A DNA stretch of 64,000 nt from Nostoc sp. B(2019) (GTDB taxonomy: Bacteria; Cyanobacteriota; Cyanobacteriia; Cyanobacteriales; Nostocaceae). The stretch is taken from assembly GCF_010091925.1 (NCBI RefSeq), contig NZ_WVID01000018.1, positions 62,001 to 126,000 of the forward strand, written 5' to 3'. Positions 8,525 through 17,788 of this stretch are shown in pieces. Both the position numbers and the translations under genes were made by a program. The notes under the pieces were generated by a model. The model had not been told where the DNA came from. It searched no databases and saw nothing but the letters and a program-made list of their open reading frames with translations. Every line of letters starts with the position of its first letter. Positions within the stretch are counted from its first letter, which is position 1.

Positions 8525-9340
8525 TCACGGTAAACCCCAATATTGGGAGCGTTCCTGAAGCCAGCCTTCTGCTAAGTAACGAGCGATCGCTTCATTCACC
8601 CCTCGTCTTAACTCATCGTACTGCAATCCCTTGGGCATTACTACGGACAAGGGTTCAGTAGATAGTTTGGTTGGCAGTAGCCGATACTGAGGATATTGTT
8701 GCACCCAACCACTTAGAACGCTAGCATCTGCGGCAAAAGCTACGGCGGCATTACTTTCTATTTGTTTTCTTGCTTCCTCGTAAGAATTTATTCCTACTAA
8801 CTCGGCATTTGGCACATAGTAACGCACTTGGGCGATGGTACTGGAGTTATTAAGTACGGCAATTTTCCGTTTTGCCAAATCGCTCAGTTTTTGTACAGAG
8901 GCATCTTTTGTAACTACTACAGCGCCATCAAAGTAGTAGGGAACACTGAAATTAACTAGGCGAGCGCGTGACTCGGTTGCTGTGACTCTGGCGATCGCAA
9001 AATCAACTTTCTGATCTAAGACTACAGCTAGGCGATCGCGATTTGCTACTGGTTGTAACTTGATAGCATCTGGTTTACCTAGCAAGTCAACTGCTAAACG
9101 CTTCGCCAAATCAATTTCTAAGCCTTGCAGATTGCCGCTGGCGTCTCTAAATCCCAAGGGACGCAAGTTATCTTTGACGGCAATACTTAAATAGCCCCGC
9201 TGCTGAATTTCTGGCATTTGGGCGGCAGATGCGATGAATCCCGTCGCCAAAATGGAATAGCAGAGAATACAGACTATGGTAGCGGATAATACCAGATGTA
9301 ACCGATTAATTGTTAGCCATCTGTTACATCGGTTATTCAT
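8525..9340 (-). CDS. Periplasmic amino-acid-type substrate-binding protein (SBP_bac_3)
   Basis: The 271-residue protein has an N-terminal signal segment (HLVLSATIVCILCYSILATG, about residues 16-35) with a likely cleavage near ASAAQ. A bilobed family-3 binding fold follows, with the characteristic GYLSIAVKDNLRPLGFRDASG start, LQGLEIDLAKRLAVDLLG, VDFAIARVTATESRARLVNFS and FDGAVVVTKDAS. Such proteins deliver polar amino acids to ABC transporters or act as sensors. No permease or ATPase gene is adjacent, so it is an orphan component. It starts only 12 bases after the rplT stop and could be read through from the ribosomal-protein operon. The ligand cannot be told from the sequence. Confidence 0.85.
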   Translation of the reverse strand: MNNRCNRWLTINRLHLVLSATIVCILCYSILATGFIASAAQMPEIQQRGYLSIAVKDNLRPLGFRDASGNLQGLEIDLAKRLAVDLLGKPDAIKLQPVANRDRLAVVLDQKVDFAIARVTATESRARLVNFSVPYYFDGAVVVTKDASVQKLSDLAKRKIAVLNNSSTIAQVRYYVPNAELVGINSYEEARKQIESNAAVAFAADASVLSGWVQQYPQYRLLPTKLSTEPLSVVMPKGLQYDELRRGVNEAIARYLAEGWLQERSQYWGLP

Positions 9341-9352
9341 CCGTTACCACCT

Positions 9353-9709
9353 TTATCCTTTAGCTTGAATTGCCAATTCAGCAACTTTGCCGAAGCTTGC
9401 TGGATCGAGAACTGCCAATTGTGCCAACATCTTGCGATTTAGTTGGATATCGGCTTTTTTCAGGTTGCCGATTAACTGACTGTAACTCAAGCCGTGTAGT
9501 CTAGCAGCAGCGTTGATGCGGGTGATCCAGAGGCGGCGAAAATCGCGTTTTTTGTTTTTGCGATCGCGGTAGGCACTCCGTAGTGCCTTCATCACTTGTT
9601 GGTTGGCGGTTCTAAACAGAGTTGAGTGAGAACCGCGAAAACCTTTAGCTAGTTTGAGAATTTTATTGCGGCGTTTACGAGCGACATTACCGCGTTTTAC
9701 CCGTGTCAT
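9353..9709 (-). CDS. rplT: 50S ribosomal protein L20
   Basis: This 118-residue basic protein starts [20 protein letters not shown], the L20 signature, and includes the [20 protein letters not shown] block. L20 binds 23S rRNA early in 50S assembly and in many bacteria represses its own operon by binding the leader mRNA. It lies 21 bases downstream of rpmI in the same direction, the usual order. infC, which often precedes the pair, is not here. Confidence 0.98.
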   Translation of the reverse strand: MTRVKRGNVARKRRNKILKLAKGFRGSHSTLFRTANQQVMKALRSAYRDRKNKKRDFRRLWITRINAAARLHGLSYSQLIGNLKKADIQLNRKMLAQLAVLDPASFGKVAELAIQAKG

Positions 9710-9730
9710 AACTTAATATTCCTGAAGGAC

Positions 9731-9928
9731 TTACAAATATGGGAGCATCAAGCGCACATTATCTTCATCGCGTTCATGTACAAGTGCAGTCTTGGACAGG
9801 CTGCGCTTTTTGTTAGAACTTTTATGCTCTAGAAGGTGGTTTTTAAAGGCTTTACGACGTACGATTTTACCTGTGCCGGTGGCACGGAATCGCTTTGCCG
9901 CTGCTTTACGAGTCTTTAGTTTAGGCAT
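9731..9928 (-). CDS. rpmI: 50S ribosomal protein L35
   Basis: This 65-residue, very basic protein begins [20 protein letters not shown] and contains the [20 protein letters not shown] motif of L35. It is the first gene of the rpmI-rplT unit. The promoter should lie in the short gap to the divergent Uma2 gene at 10012; no infC or L20-leader hairpin is obvious in those 80 bases. Confidence 0.98.
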   Translation of the reverse strand: MPKLKTRKAAAKRFRATGTGKIVRRKAFKNHLLEHKSSNKKRSLSKTALVHERDEDNVRLMLPYL

Positions 9929-10011
9929 GGGCTGGCTTTAATTCGACACAATCTATCATTATATATTATTAAGACAATTAAATTTAGTGAATCACTAAGG
10001 TTAGAGGTTTT

Positions 10012-10629
10012 ATGAAAGTCGCACTTAAAAAGCTGACTTTTGAGGAGTTTCTTGAACAGTACCCAGACGGGTGTGGTATCTATGAACTCGTGGATGGGGA
10101 AATTGTACAGGTGGAAGCGACTAGAGCGCATAAAAATATAGCACGATATCTTGTCAAAAGTTTCGATCAAGAAATTGACCGCTTAGAACTTGATTATATT
10201 GTCGATAAGGATGTAATTTTCAGAACTAGAACTGCTCAAGGGAGAGAGCAAGGTAGAAACCCTGATGTAAGTGTAGTTAGTGCATCATTGTGGAACTCAA
10301 ATGTATTAGCATACGGCGCTCTGACTGAACCAATCCAACTTGCGGTAGAAGTTGTGTCAACTAACTGGGAAGATGATTACGTTGACAAACTAGGTGAGTA
10401 TCAACAGCTTGGTATCTTTGAGTATTGGATTGTAGACTATTTAGCGATCGCTTCTAGGTCTTACCTCGGTAATCCTAAAGTTCCTTCAGTTTTCGTTTAT
10501 CAGTTAGTTGATGGTCAATATCAAGTTCAACAATACAAGGGATCTGACCGCATTATCTCCCCTACTTTTCCAGAGCTAGCGATAACTGTCGAGCAAGTTC
10601 TTGCTGCAAGCAAAATCCACAAAATTTAA
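10012..10629 (+). CDS. Uma2-family PD-(D/E)XK nuclease-like protein
   Basis: This is a 205-residue member of the Uma2 family (DUF820), abundant in cyanobacteria and predicted to have a restriction-endonuclease-like fold. Visible hallmarks are the opening KLTFEEFLEQYPDGCGIYEL, RNPDVSVVSASLW (first acidic residue), LAVEVVSTN (second acidic motif) and KLGEYQQLGIFEYWIVD. The final P-E-L-A-I-T-V-E-Q tail is also typical. The biological role of the family is unsettled; proposals include DNA cleavage during mobility or defence. Two further members occur at 22585 and 61118 and are only distantly similar. Confidence 0.88.
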   Translation: MKVALKKLTFEEFLEQYPDGCGIYELVDGEIVQVEATRAHKNIARYLVKSFDQEIDRLELDYIVDKDVIFRTRTAQGREQGRNPDVSVVSASLWNSNVLAYGALTEPIQLAVEVVSTNWEDDYVDKLGEYQQLGIFEYWIVDYLAIASRSYLGNPKVPSVFVYQLVDGQYQVQQYKGSDRIISPTFPELAITVEQVLAASKIHKI

Positions 10630-10783
10630 AAAATATAATGTCCTTGCTTTAATCGCAATAACGATAGGAACCTTTAAAACGTAATTTGATAGCAAGTCTT
10701 CGGAGCGATCGCAAGGCTGATACCAAATGTTTTGTAGCTTATAATTAGCACTTTAGCGCTAACTTTAATTTATTCATATTTAC

Positions 10784-11512
10784 CTATTTAGTGGCGCTGA
10801 CTTTTGGATCTAAAACAATATGTGAGCCGGATTTATTCACATGGTAAGTCCAAGATTGCTTCTTAACTTTGACAATCACTTCCCAGCCTTCAACTGGGTT
10901 GAACTCCCTAGTACAGATTTCACCAAAATTGAATTCGCAGGGATTGCCAAATGTTTTTGGTGTAGCTTGAGTGATTTTTAAATTAGCAATTGCTTCGCTA
11001 GAACGCTTTGATGCATCGCTCAAAATTGCATCTGCGATCGCCTTGGGCAATTGAGTAGCACCCGATACATTGACTTTCGGATCTAAAACGATTTGCGAGC
11101 CAGATCGATTTACATGATAAGTCCAAGATTGCTGTTGAACTCGTACAATTACTTGCCAGCCTTTGATCGGGTTATATTCTCTGGTACAAATTTCGCCAAA
11201 GTTGAAAATACAGGGATTCCCAAAGGTTTGGGATTTGAATTGAGTGATTTTTAAATTAGCAATTGTTTCCCCAGAACGCCTTGATGCATCGCGTAACACT
11301 GCTCTAGCAACGGCTCTAGGTAGCCTGTTTGACCTATTTTGACGGTTTTGTGATTGTATCTGTTCTGTACTAGGAATAGCCTCAGCCGTATAATTAGCAC
11401 TAAGTCCGAATCCACAAGAGAGCAAACTTGTTAACGTGAGAGTCAATACAACATTTTTAGGAAAATTGCTGGCGTTGTTGGTAAAAGAATATAGCCTGAA
11501 GATAGATTTCAT
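10784..11512 (-). CDS. Secreted hypothetical protein with two tandem domains
   Basis: The 242-residue protein has a signal peptide (VVLTLTLTSLLSCGFGLSAN, about residues 21-40). Two copies of one unit follow, at about residues 63-150 and 155-240. Each unit reads LP(R/K)A(V/I)A followed by an A-(V/I)-L-x-DAS-(R/K)-RS block, then IANLKITQ, T-F-G-N-P-C, F-N-F-G-E-I-C-T-R-E and W-x-V-I-V-x-V. Each ends in W-T-Y-H-V-N-(R/K)-S-G and VLDPKV. The two cysteines in each unit (NPC and EIC) probably form a disulfide in the periplasm. Single-domain relatives are common in cyanobacteria, but no function is known to me. Near-identical codons in parts suggest a fairly recent internal duplication. Confidence 0.7.
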   Translation of the reverse strand: MKSIFRLYSFTNNASNFPKNVVLTLTLTSLLSCGFGLSANYTAEAIPSTEQIQSQNRQNRSNRLPRAVARAVLRDASRRSGETIANLKITQFKSQTFGNPCIFNFGEICTREYNPIKGWQVIVRVQQQSWTYHVNRSGSQIVLDPKVNVSGATQLPKAIADAILSDASKRSSEAIANLKITQATPKTFGNPCEFNFGEICTREFNPVEGWEVIVKVKKQSWTYHVNKSGSHIVLDPKVSATK

Positions 11513-11642
11513 AAAGATACCTTGAATATCAAGCAGGAAATACAGCTATTGTGGGCGATAGTTCTTTTGACGCCATAGTCTAAATGCAGTTTCCGTTCAA
11601 TTTCTCAAGGATGCTCCGCTAGCAAATTAAATACCTAACAGT

Positions 11643-14141
11643 TTACTTAGACGCCACCAGATTCATTATACATTCGGGAAACTGGCGTTTTAATGCACCA
11701 AACACAGGACAAGGCGCTTGTTCTTGTAAATTCTCTGGTTTACTCCAAGTAAAGGGCGCTTTCTGTGCAGCCGACATCCACAACAGGCGTTTTGCCCGTG
11801 TCATTGCAACGTAGAGTAAACGATATTCTTCAGCAGTTTTTAAGTGTTTTGCTTGTTCCCATGCTTGTGCCACATCGGGTATATCAGATTCTCCGTGGAG
11901 AGCAGCACGAATTTGGGCGCGAGCCACTTCTGATAAAGTAAAGTCGCCTAAAAACTGGCTTTGAGGCGGAACCCAAAATCTACCAGGAATCAAGTTTTCA
12001 TGCAGAAAGGGAAGAAATACATAGTCCCAGTCCAACCCTTTGGCTTTATGCATGGTAATAATCGTCAGCTGGCCAGTACGGGTATAACGTGCTTCCGAAT
12101 CATCAGTTTCCACAGGTTCAAACCGTTCTGAACTAACGATTTCACTTAAGGCTGAGAGCATCGCGCTCATCGAACTATTGCCGGCTATTTGCTGATTTAC
12201 CCTTTCTGCAAGTTTGTCAGCAGTCGCCAGTTCTGCTTGGTCGTAGTTTAATGTTAAGGCGAGGAAGGAAATTAGCTGGTACAGAGGCAGTTCTAAGCGA
12301 GCGCGGAGTAAACTGCGACATAAATGTGAGGCTTTTTGTACTGCTTCTGCTTGAGGTGGAGCTAAGGGGCCAGGATATAAAAACTCTTCTGGGAGACTAG
12401 CAAGGGCGTTGAGATCTTGGGTAGGAATTAACTGGCGCTGCACCAAGGCTTCTAGAGCTGCTTTGAGGTAATCAGGGGAGTGGGGGCGATCGCAAAATTG
12501 CAGTAATGCCAAAATTTCTTGCGGGACATGAGAACGGCGATCGCGTTCTCCTACATCATAAAGTGTAATTTTATGCTCCTTGCACACAGGTGTTAGAGCC
12601 TCTGCTAGCCAACGTCCTTGACGATTTTCTCGCACTAAAACCGCTGCACTGACTTGTGTTGGGTCTTGGGCAAATAACTCGATCACCCTCTGGGACAGCA
12701 ATTCGACTGTGTGATGAATGTCACGGGGAGTATACAGTTCTAATCCTCTTCCTACTGGTGCTGGGTTGGCATTAAGTTGAGGGTCGTCAAGGTTCACAGG
12801 GTGAATTGCTTGAGGACGAAAAGGGAGTGGGGGATGAGGAGCAGGGGAAGTACGGGAAGCAGGGGAAGCGGGGGGAGAATAATAACTGCTGTCTCCTAAC
12901 TCTTGACTTTTGACCCTTGACTCTTGACTTTTGACCCTTGACTCTTGACTCTTGACTCCATAAAAGCTGTTCACCCATTCCAAAGCAAAGTTAGCGGCTT
13001 CGATGATAATTCTAGTACTGCGACCAGCTTGATCCATTGTTGCTAATCGTTCGGCGCGATCGCACTCTTCGCAAAATTGCCGGAAGTAAATCGGATCAGC
13101 TGGGGTAAATGTAGAGTTAATCGCTTGGTTAGGATCACCAACTCGCACCAAATTCAGTGCTGAGTTATTATTCTCCCCCCGCTCCTCTGTTCCTGGCGAG
13201 TCACTCGCCAAAATTTCTAAAAGCTGCGTCTGTAAGGGACTAGAATCTTGGGCTTCGTCTTCAAAGACGGCGAAAACTTGATTTTGCTCAATGCGACGGG
13301 CGCTGTCGTTTTCCAAAACGCGCAGCGCGGCTAAAATCATATCGTCATAGTCGATGAAGTCACGCGATCGCATTAAATTTTGATATTGCTCGTACAAACC
13401 AGATGCAACTCGCAAAATTGCATATTCATCTGTGGTTTGTTGACTCCACTCCCGCAGCTTCTCTGGCGATATACCAGAACTTTTTGCTTCGTGAATTACC
13501 GTAATCGCCAATTCCGGCAATACTTCTGTCCGCAGTACCGACTGGCGACGCAATCTTTCTGTCTCTTCACCGTCAAATTGATGACCTTCCAGTAATCGAG
13601 AATAACGTCCTGGATTGTTAGCAATCCATTGTTCTACAGCAGTTCGGATGAAGCGATGACTTTGGCTTGGGGTGATTAATGTGACATTTTCTAGCTGTAA
13701 ACCCGATAAGTCAGAATGGCGGCTGGCAATATTTAATGCCAAACCATGCAAGGTATAGACAGCAAAACCCGTCTGAGGTAAGGATAATTCATCTCGTAAG
13801 TATTTGCGGATCTTTGCTTTAATATTGGCGGCGGCGGAGCGAGTAAAAGTCACAACCACTAACTGACGACGGGAAAATGAGCGTGAAGTAGCAGAACTTT
13901 CGTACTGACGTGCGATCGCGATCGCCGCCGCCGCCGCCATCCCCGTGGATTTACCAGCACCAGGAACGGCGGAAATAGCCAGTGGTCCAGATTTCCAGTC
14001 AGCCATTTGCTGTTGTCCGGGACGCAGACTGTTGCGGATTGCTAAAGTTTTCTCCCACAGGAGAGTAATAGGCGATGACTGAGATAATTGTGAGTTGAGA
14101 GATTCTTGAGGTGCAGTGGCGGTAAAATTAGCGTCTGACAT
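11643..14141 (-). CDS. UvrD/PcrA-like superfamily 1 DNA helicase
   Basis: The 832-residue protein carries the SF1A motifs: Walker A AVPGAGKSTGM (about residues 57-67), motif Ia VVVTFTRSAAANIKAKI, motif II FEDEAQDSSPLQ (near 292), motif III RVGDPNQAINSTFTPAD, motif V TIITMHKAKGLDWDYVF and motif VI RLLYVAMTRAKRLLW. It is shorter and more divergent than UvrD or PcrA proper, and belongs to a cyanobacterial ATP-dependent helicase group probably acting in repair or recombination. Residues about 396-436 are a low-complexity insert (KSQESRVKSQESRVKSQ, then a Pro/Ser-rich stretch) that comes from intergenic-type tandem repeats inside the gene. The insert lies between helicase motifs and keeps the frame open. 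Confidence 0.88.
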   Translation of the reverse strand: MSDANFTATAPQESLNSQLSQSSPITLLWEKTLAIRNSLRPGQQQMADWKSGPLAISAVPGAGKSTGMAAAAAIAIARQYESSATSRSFSRRQLVVVTFTRSAAANIKAKIRKYLRDELSLPQTGFAVYTLHGLALNIASRHSDLSGLQLENVTLITPSQSHRFIRTAVEQWIANNPGRYSRLLEGHQFDGEETERLRRQSVLRTEVLPELAITVIHEAKSSGISPEKLREWSQQTTDEYAILRVASGLYEQYQNLMRSRDFIDYDDMILAALRVLENDSARRIEQNQVFAVFEDEAQDSSPLQTQLLEILASDSPGTEERGENNNSALNLVRVGDPNQAINSTFTPADPIYFRQFCEECDRAERLATMDQAGRSTRIIIEAANFALEWVNSFYGVKSQESRVKSQESRVKSQELGDSSYYSPPASPASRTSPAPHPPLPFRPQAIHPVNLDDPQLNANPAPVGRGLELYTPRDIHHTVELLSQRVIELFAQDPTQVSAAVLVRENRQGRWLAEALTPVCKEHKITLYDVGERDRRSHVPQEILALLQFCDRPHSPDYLKAALEALVQRQLIPTQDLNALASLPEEFLYPGPLAPPQAEAVQKASHLCRSLLRARLELPLYQLISFLALTLNYDQAELATADKLAERVNQQIAGNSSMSAMLSALSEIVSSERFEPVETDDSEARYTRTGQLTIITMHKAKGLDWDYVFLPFLHENLIPGRFWVPPQSQFLGDFTLSEVARAQIRAALHGESDIPDVAQAWEQAKHLKTAEEYRLLYVAMTRAKRLLWMSAAQKAPFTWSKPENLQEQAPCPVFGALKRQFPECIMNLVASK
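12898..12960. repeat. TTGACYY heptamer tandem repeat inside the helicase gene
   Basis: The segment consists of consecutive variants of CTCTTGA, CTTTTGA and CCCTTGA, the same heptamer family seen between genes at 8359-8439, 20365-20475 and 58465-58480. Read on the minus strand it encodes the SQESRVK repeats of the helicase. The neighbouring 12820-12897 is G/A-rich low-complexity DNA encoding a Pro/Ser-rich stretch. Confidence 0.85.
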
Positions 14142-14251
14142 ATAAAATTTTAAATTTTGAATGTAATTTCCAAACCACAGTTATCAATTATCAATTGTCA
14201 TTGTTCACTGATAACTGTTTACTGTTTTTATAGATTGCTAATAACTAAATA

Positions 14252-15937
14252 ATGACAAATCACAGACTTTATCTACATTATCTGGGTTTGGCTGGGGTGA
14301 TTGTAATTGGTACGATCTTGCGCTTTTGGCATTTAGGTTTAAAACCCTTATGGATGGATGAGGTAATTACTGCCATTTTCAGCTTGGGTAAAAATTACAA
14401 TGATTTACCTTTGGATGTTGTGTTTCCTCTGGAGCGCGTGCAGGAAATTTTTACCTTTCAGCCTAGGGTGAGTTGTTCTCAAATTGCCGAAAATGTTACT
14501 ACCCAGTCTACGCATCCGCCGCTGTTTTTTTGCAGTATGTATAGCTGGTTAGGGTGGATGGCTCCTTTGGGATCAGAGTGGGTGGAAAAATTGCGATCGC
14601 TACCAGCTTTATTTGGTGTAGGTGCGATCGCGGCAATTTATGCTGTCAATCGTATTGCCTTTTCCAAAACATCTGCAATCATGGCAGCAGCAATCATGGC
14701 TGTTTCTCCCTTTGCTGTTTACCTTTCCCAAGAAGCACGTCATTATACCATGCCCATGCTACTTATAACTTTATCGTTATTGGGGTTAGTCCAAATTCAG
14801 CGAGATATATTTGAGCGAGCTCGTATTAGATTTTGGGTTTGGTTGTTATGGGCAATTATTAATAGCATTGGTCTTTACGTTCACTACTTTTTTGCTCTAG
14901 CTTTCATCGCTGAAATTACAACACTAATTGTGCTGATTTACTGGGGTAAGGCAAAAATAATTAATAAACACCAAGTTTGGCTAGCCCTGATTTTTTCTAC
15001 TAGTGGTATTGTAATTAGCTTCATTCCCTGGCTGCTAATGATATTGAGCCATGTTCGGCGTTCTGAAACCAGTTGGCTACCGTCTCCCACTCACATTGCA
15101 CCTTTATATCAAACTCTTATTAGCTGGGTGTTAATGGTGATTGCTCTACCTGTAGAAAATCAGCCTTTGCCAATTGCAGTAATTTATGGCTTTTTAATGG
15201 TGATATTTGCTATTTGGGTAGGAAAACAAGTTTTCAAAGGTTTAAAACTGCTGTGGTTACAAAGTACAACTCATTTAGCAACTTTCACACTTTTAAGTTT
15301 TACTATTTTCGTCTTATTACAGTTTTTGATTATTGTTTATTTTTTAGGTAAAGATATCACCGTTGTCCCACGCTACAACTTTGTTTACTATCCCAGCTTT
15401 TGCGCCCTCATAGCAGCAAGTTTTGGAATTAAAAATCATCGGGTTTCTATATTTATATTTTTACTTGTTGGTTTAATTAGTTGTCTTTTTGTTATTTCTA
15501 ATTTAGTGTTTCAAAAGCCCTTCCAGCCTGAGCAAGTTGCCCAAAACATGAACCTGGAACCTGCTGTACCAATCATGCTAGTAGTGGGATATAGCAATTA
15601 TCAGGATGTGGCGTTGGGATTAAGTTTTGCTATAGCATTAGAACAACTTAGAAGTCAAACTTCAACGGACACCAAAGTTTTGAATTTAGATATTAACTCT
15701 GATAGTTTTGTATTTTTACAAAAATACCCTGACTTATCTGCTGTTTGGAAAAACCTCTCCCAACTGCCTATACCAGCAACATCTAAGCTAAATTTATGGG
15801 TTGTTGGGCCTGGAATCAGAAAACGGGATTATCCGCAGCGTCTAGAACTTTCTGGACAAACTACTTGCATTATAGATCCCGCACAGCACTACCGTATAGG
15901 TGTTCCCTATCAGCTTTATCGGTGCAGTAATTTATGA
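14252..15937 (+). CDS. GT39-like polyprenyl-phosphate-sugar glycosyltransferase, membrane
   Basis: The 561-residue integral membrane protein has about ten hydrophobic helices. The first periplasmic loop holds LKPLWMDEVITAIFSLG, the acidic-residue motif (WxDE) expected of GT-C glycosyltransferases such as the GT39 and ArnT groups. FAVYLSQEARHYTMPMLLIT is a second family block after helix 4 to 5. Such enzymes move a sugar from a lipid-linked donor to proteins or glycans on the outer face of the inner membrane. The C-terminal soluble part ends YRIGVPYQLYRCSNL and overlaps the convergent Fe-S gene by six bases. Substrates are unknown. Confidence 0.75.
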   Translation: MTNHRLYLHYLGLAGVIVIGTILRFWHLGLKPLWMDEVITAIFSLGKNYNDLPLDVVFPLERVQEIFTFQPRVSCSQIAENVTTQSTHPPLFFCSMYSWLGWMAPLGSEWVEKLRSLPALFGVGAIAAIYAVNRIAFSKTSAIMAAAIMAVSPFAVYLSQEARHYTMPMLLITLSLLGLVQIQRDIFERARIRFWVWLLWAIINSIGLYVHYFFALAFIAEITTLIVLIYWGKAKIINKHQVWLALIFSTSGIVISFIPWLLMILSHVRRSETSWLPSPTHIAPLYQTLISWVLMVIALPVENQPLPIAVIYGFLMVIFAIWVGKQVFKGLKLLWLQSTTHLATFTLLSFTIFVLLQFLIIVYFLGKDITVVPRYNFVYYPSFCALIAASFGIKNHRVSIFIFLLVGLISCLFVISNLVFQKPFQPEQVAQNMNLEPAVPIMLVVGYSNYQDVALGLSFAIALEQLRSQTSTDTKVLNLDINSDSFVFLQKYPDLSAVWKNLSQLPIPATSKLNLWVVGPGIRKRDYPQRLELSGQTTCIIDPAQHYRIGVPYQLYRCSNL

Positions 15938-17272
15938 AGGAAAACATTTTCCAAAAGCCTGAAGTAATCGCAGCGACCCCTTAATCCGAATTTTTCTTTG
16001 CACTAACGCCCAAACAATATTCTTTTCCTTCGCTAGAAAACGCAGCCAAGTTTCGGTATCAGCAGTAACATGAATATTAGCTGTTCCAACATGATTATCT
16101 AGTACTTGAATCGTCTTATTTTTAATAATGACTGTTGCTTGGCATTCTTCTGCACCAGTAAATGTAAAATGGTAGGTAATATCTAAACCTTTTGATTGAT
16201 TACGTTGGAATAATAACGGCAACCCGAATAGAAACCCGCGAATAGAATTAGGGTGAATACCATTACCAACTTGCTTAACTTTCTTGTGAGGAAATCGGCG
16301 CTCTACAAAAGCTTCAGCGTCAGAGCCGGGAACGACATAGATAGTTTCCTCCTTATCCTGCAAAGGTTTCACTACTTCTTGAACAAACTCTTTTTTATTC
16401 CTCAAGAATTGACCAATCACATCTTCTCCTGCTGGACAAGCCGCCACGCAATAAGCTGCTTTGTAGTTAGGCTTAAAACTAAGACTTTGCCACATGGATG
16501 CTGATTCTGAATCATTCACTTTTTGGCGGTATTCACGGGCATTTTTACTCTCAGCAATATCTTCAGCCCAATCTGTAAATCCTCCCATAAACTCTCGATA
16601 ATTGTGAGTGTAACAAGCTGAGAAATTAAAGTGACCATCCATACCAATGGCTCCCACTGGACAGGCTACTACGCATAATTTGCATTCCAAGCAAGGATTG
16701 TAGTCAATTGGTCTGTTATATGCTGTCACTTCAGCATCTATCAAAATCGTCCCCAGTAAAATGAAGTTGCCAAATTTGGGATGAATAACGTTGCGATGAA
16801 TTCCTATATGTCCTAAACCTGCTGCAACCGCTACGGGTTTGTGGGAAACAACCCAAATTTTTCCAGGGAAGCGATCCATTTCCATCGGAAAACCCATTGC
16901 TGGGTTTAAGGCACGAATGCCTTTTTGCTCAAGGGTAGCGACAATCTCACGTCCAATTTGGTTGACTTCATCGCCTGTGGTATGAAATTCCACGTTGGCT
17001 ACCGATCGCGCCGGACTACGGACATTTTCGCGGTTCATCCGGCACACAAAACTAACTAGTGTTTTTGTTGGCGGGAACGCAATCAGAATGTCTTGGCGTT
17101 GATCAGCAATCTCTTGGCGATCAATCTCAACAAAGCCAACATCATCCGCCCCCATTTCTAAACACAAATGGCGAAGCCAATCAGCATCTAAAGGAGAGGC
17201 TGGTGTGGAGTTATCAAGTGGGTTCTGTTCACGAAACTTTTTCACAGTCTGGTGGTTATCGAATTTAGACAT
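15932..17272 (-). CDS. 4Fe-4S protein with QueG/reductase-like N-half and SCP2-like C-half
   Basis: The 446-residue protein starts at an ATG preceded by GGAGAGG. Residues 30-180 resemble the QueG/reductive-dehalogenase-type scaffold (LCLEMGADDVGFVEI, GLGHIGIHRNVIHPKFGNF). A ferredoxin motif CLECKLCVVACP (about residues 195-206) binds one 4Fe-4S cluster, and later cysteines in AYCVAACPAGEDV may complete a second. About residues 365-440 (DITYHFTFTGAEECQATVII onward) look like an SCP2 sterol-carrier domain that could bind a hydrophobic substrate. It lies just downstream of a MarR gene and behind a matching palindrome. Epoxyqueuosine reductase itself is unlikely because of the extra lipid-binding domain. 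A redox reaction on a lipophilic compound is the working guess. Confidence 0.72.
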   Translation of the reverse strand: MSKFDNHQTVKKFREQNPLDNSTPASPLDADWLRHLCLEMGADDVGFVEIDRQEIADQRQDILIAFPPTKTLVSFVCRMNRENVRSPARSVANVEFHTTGDEVNQIGREIVATLEQKGIRALNPAMGFPMEMDRFPGKIWVVSHKPVAVAAGLGHIGIHRNVIHPKFGNFILLGTILIDAEVTAYNRPIDYNPCLECKLCVVACPVGAIGMDGHFNFSACYTHNYREFMGGFTDWAEDIAESKNAREYRQKVNDSESASMWQSLSFKPNYKAAYCVAACPAGEDVIGQFLRNKKEFVQEVVKPLQDKEETIYVVPGSDAEAFVERRFPHKKVKQVGNGIHPNSIRGFLFGLPLLFQRNQSKGLDITYHFTFTGAEECQATVIIKNKTIQVLDNHVGTANIHVTADTETWLRFLAKEKNIVWALVQRKIRIKGSLRLLQAFGKCFPS

Positions 17273-17294
17273 ACAACCTCTCCTACTTAAATAT

Positions 17295-17306
17295 GTGTAT
17301 ATACAC
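17295..17306. promoter_or_regulatory. MarR-type operator before the Fe-S/SCP2 gene
   Basis: GTGTATATACAC is a perfect 12-bp palindrome 23 bases upstream of the ATG at 17272, in the gap after the MarR gene. The same core, with one asymmetric change, overlaps the MarR promoter at 17789-17804, so both genes probably answer to the same regulator. Confidence 0.7.
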
Positions 17307-17324
17307 TTTTTTAGTCAAAAAAAT

Positions 17325-17783
17325 TTAACTGTCGCGGAATAAGGACACGGTGTCAGATAAACCAGATAGCAACGTATTCCACCGCTCTTGCCCTAATTGC
17401 TGAACAATCCGAGTCTGTGCTAATTCCCATAGAGGCAATGCTTTCGCTAAAGCTGTGTGTCCTTGAGGTGTTAGACTTACAACCCGCATTCGTTGATCCT
17501 GTCCTGGTTGAATTTGAATAAACCCCTGTCTTTCTAGTGGTTTGAGGTTGCGTGTTAGCGTGGTTCGATCTATAACTAATTCTTGGGCTAGGTGGGTGAT
17601 CGTTACCGAGCCAACTAGGCTAATCGCAACCATAAGGGTAAACTGATTCACTAATAACCCGCTTGGTTGCAATACCTCATCAAATAGGTGTGTGATTACA
17701 CGAGATGCTTTGCGTAGATTAAAGCAGGTACAGGTATTTCCAACTTTTTTGAGTTGGGCTAATTGAGTAACTTGGTCTTCCAT
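17325..17783 (-). CDS. MarR-family transcriptional regulator
   Basis: The protein has 152 residues from the ATG at 17783. A start at 17834 would add 17 residues but would put the palindromic operator inside the coding region, so I reject it. The winged helix-turn-helix is visible in LVGSVTITHLAQELVIDRTT, LTRNLKPLERQGFIQIQPG and the wing DQRMRVVSLTPQGHTAL. An N-terminal CTCFNLRKASR segment has two cysteines spaced CxC, suggesting redox or electrophile sensing. MarR proteins repress neighbouring genes until a ligand or oxidant is bound. The near-palindrome six bases before the start indicates autoregulation, and the same site before the next gene indicates control of the Fe-S/SCP2 protein. Confidence 0.9.
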   Translation of the reverse strand: MEDQVTQLAQLKKVGNTCTCFNLRKASRVITHLFDEVLQPSGLLVNQFTLMVAISLVGSVTITHLAQELVIDRTTLTRNLKPLERQGFIQIQPGQDQRMRVVSLTPQGHTALAKALPLWELAQTRIVQQLGQERWNTLLSGLSDTVSLFRDS

Positions 17784-17788
17784 AAAAT

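Noticed and set aside
12890-12965. CRISPR array
   Set aside because: The repeat unit is seven bases with no spacers, and it lies inside a helicase gene; no cas gene is in the window.
15932-17272. Epoxyqueuosine reductase (QueG)
   Set aside because: It shares the Fe-S scaffold but carries a C-terminal SCP2-like domain and is controlled with a MarR gene, so a tRNA-modification role is unlikely.
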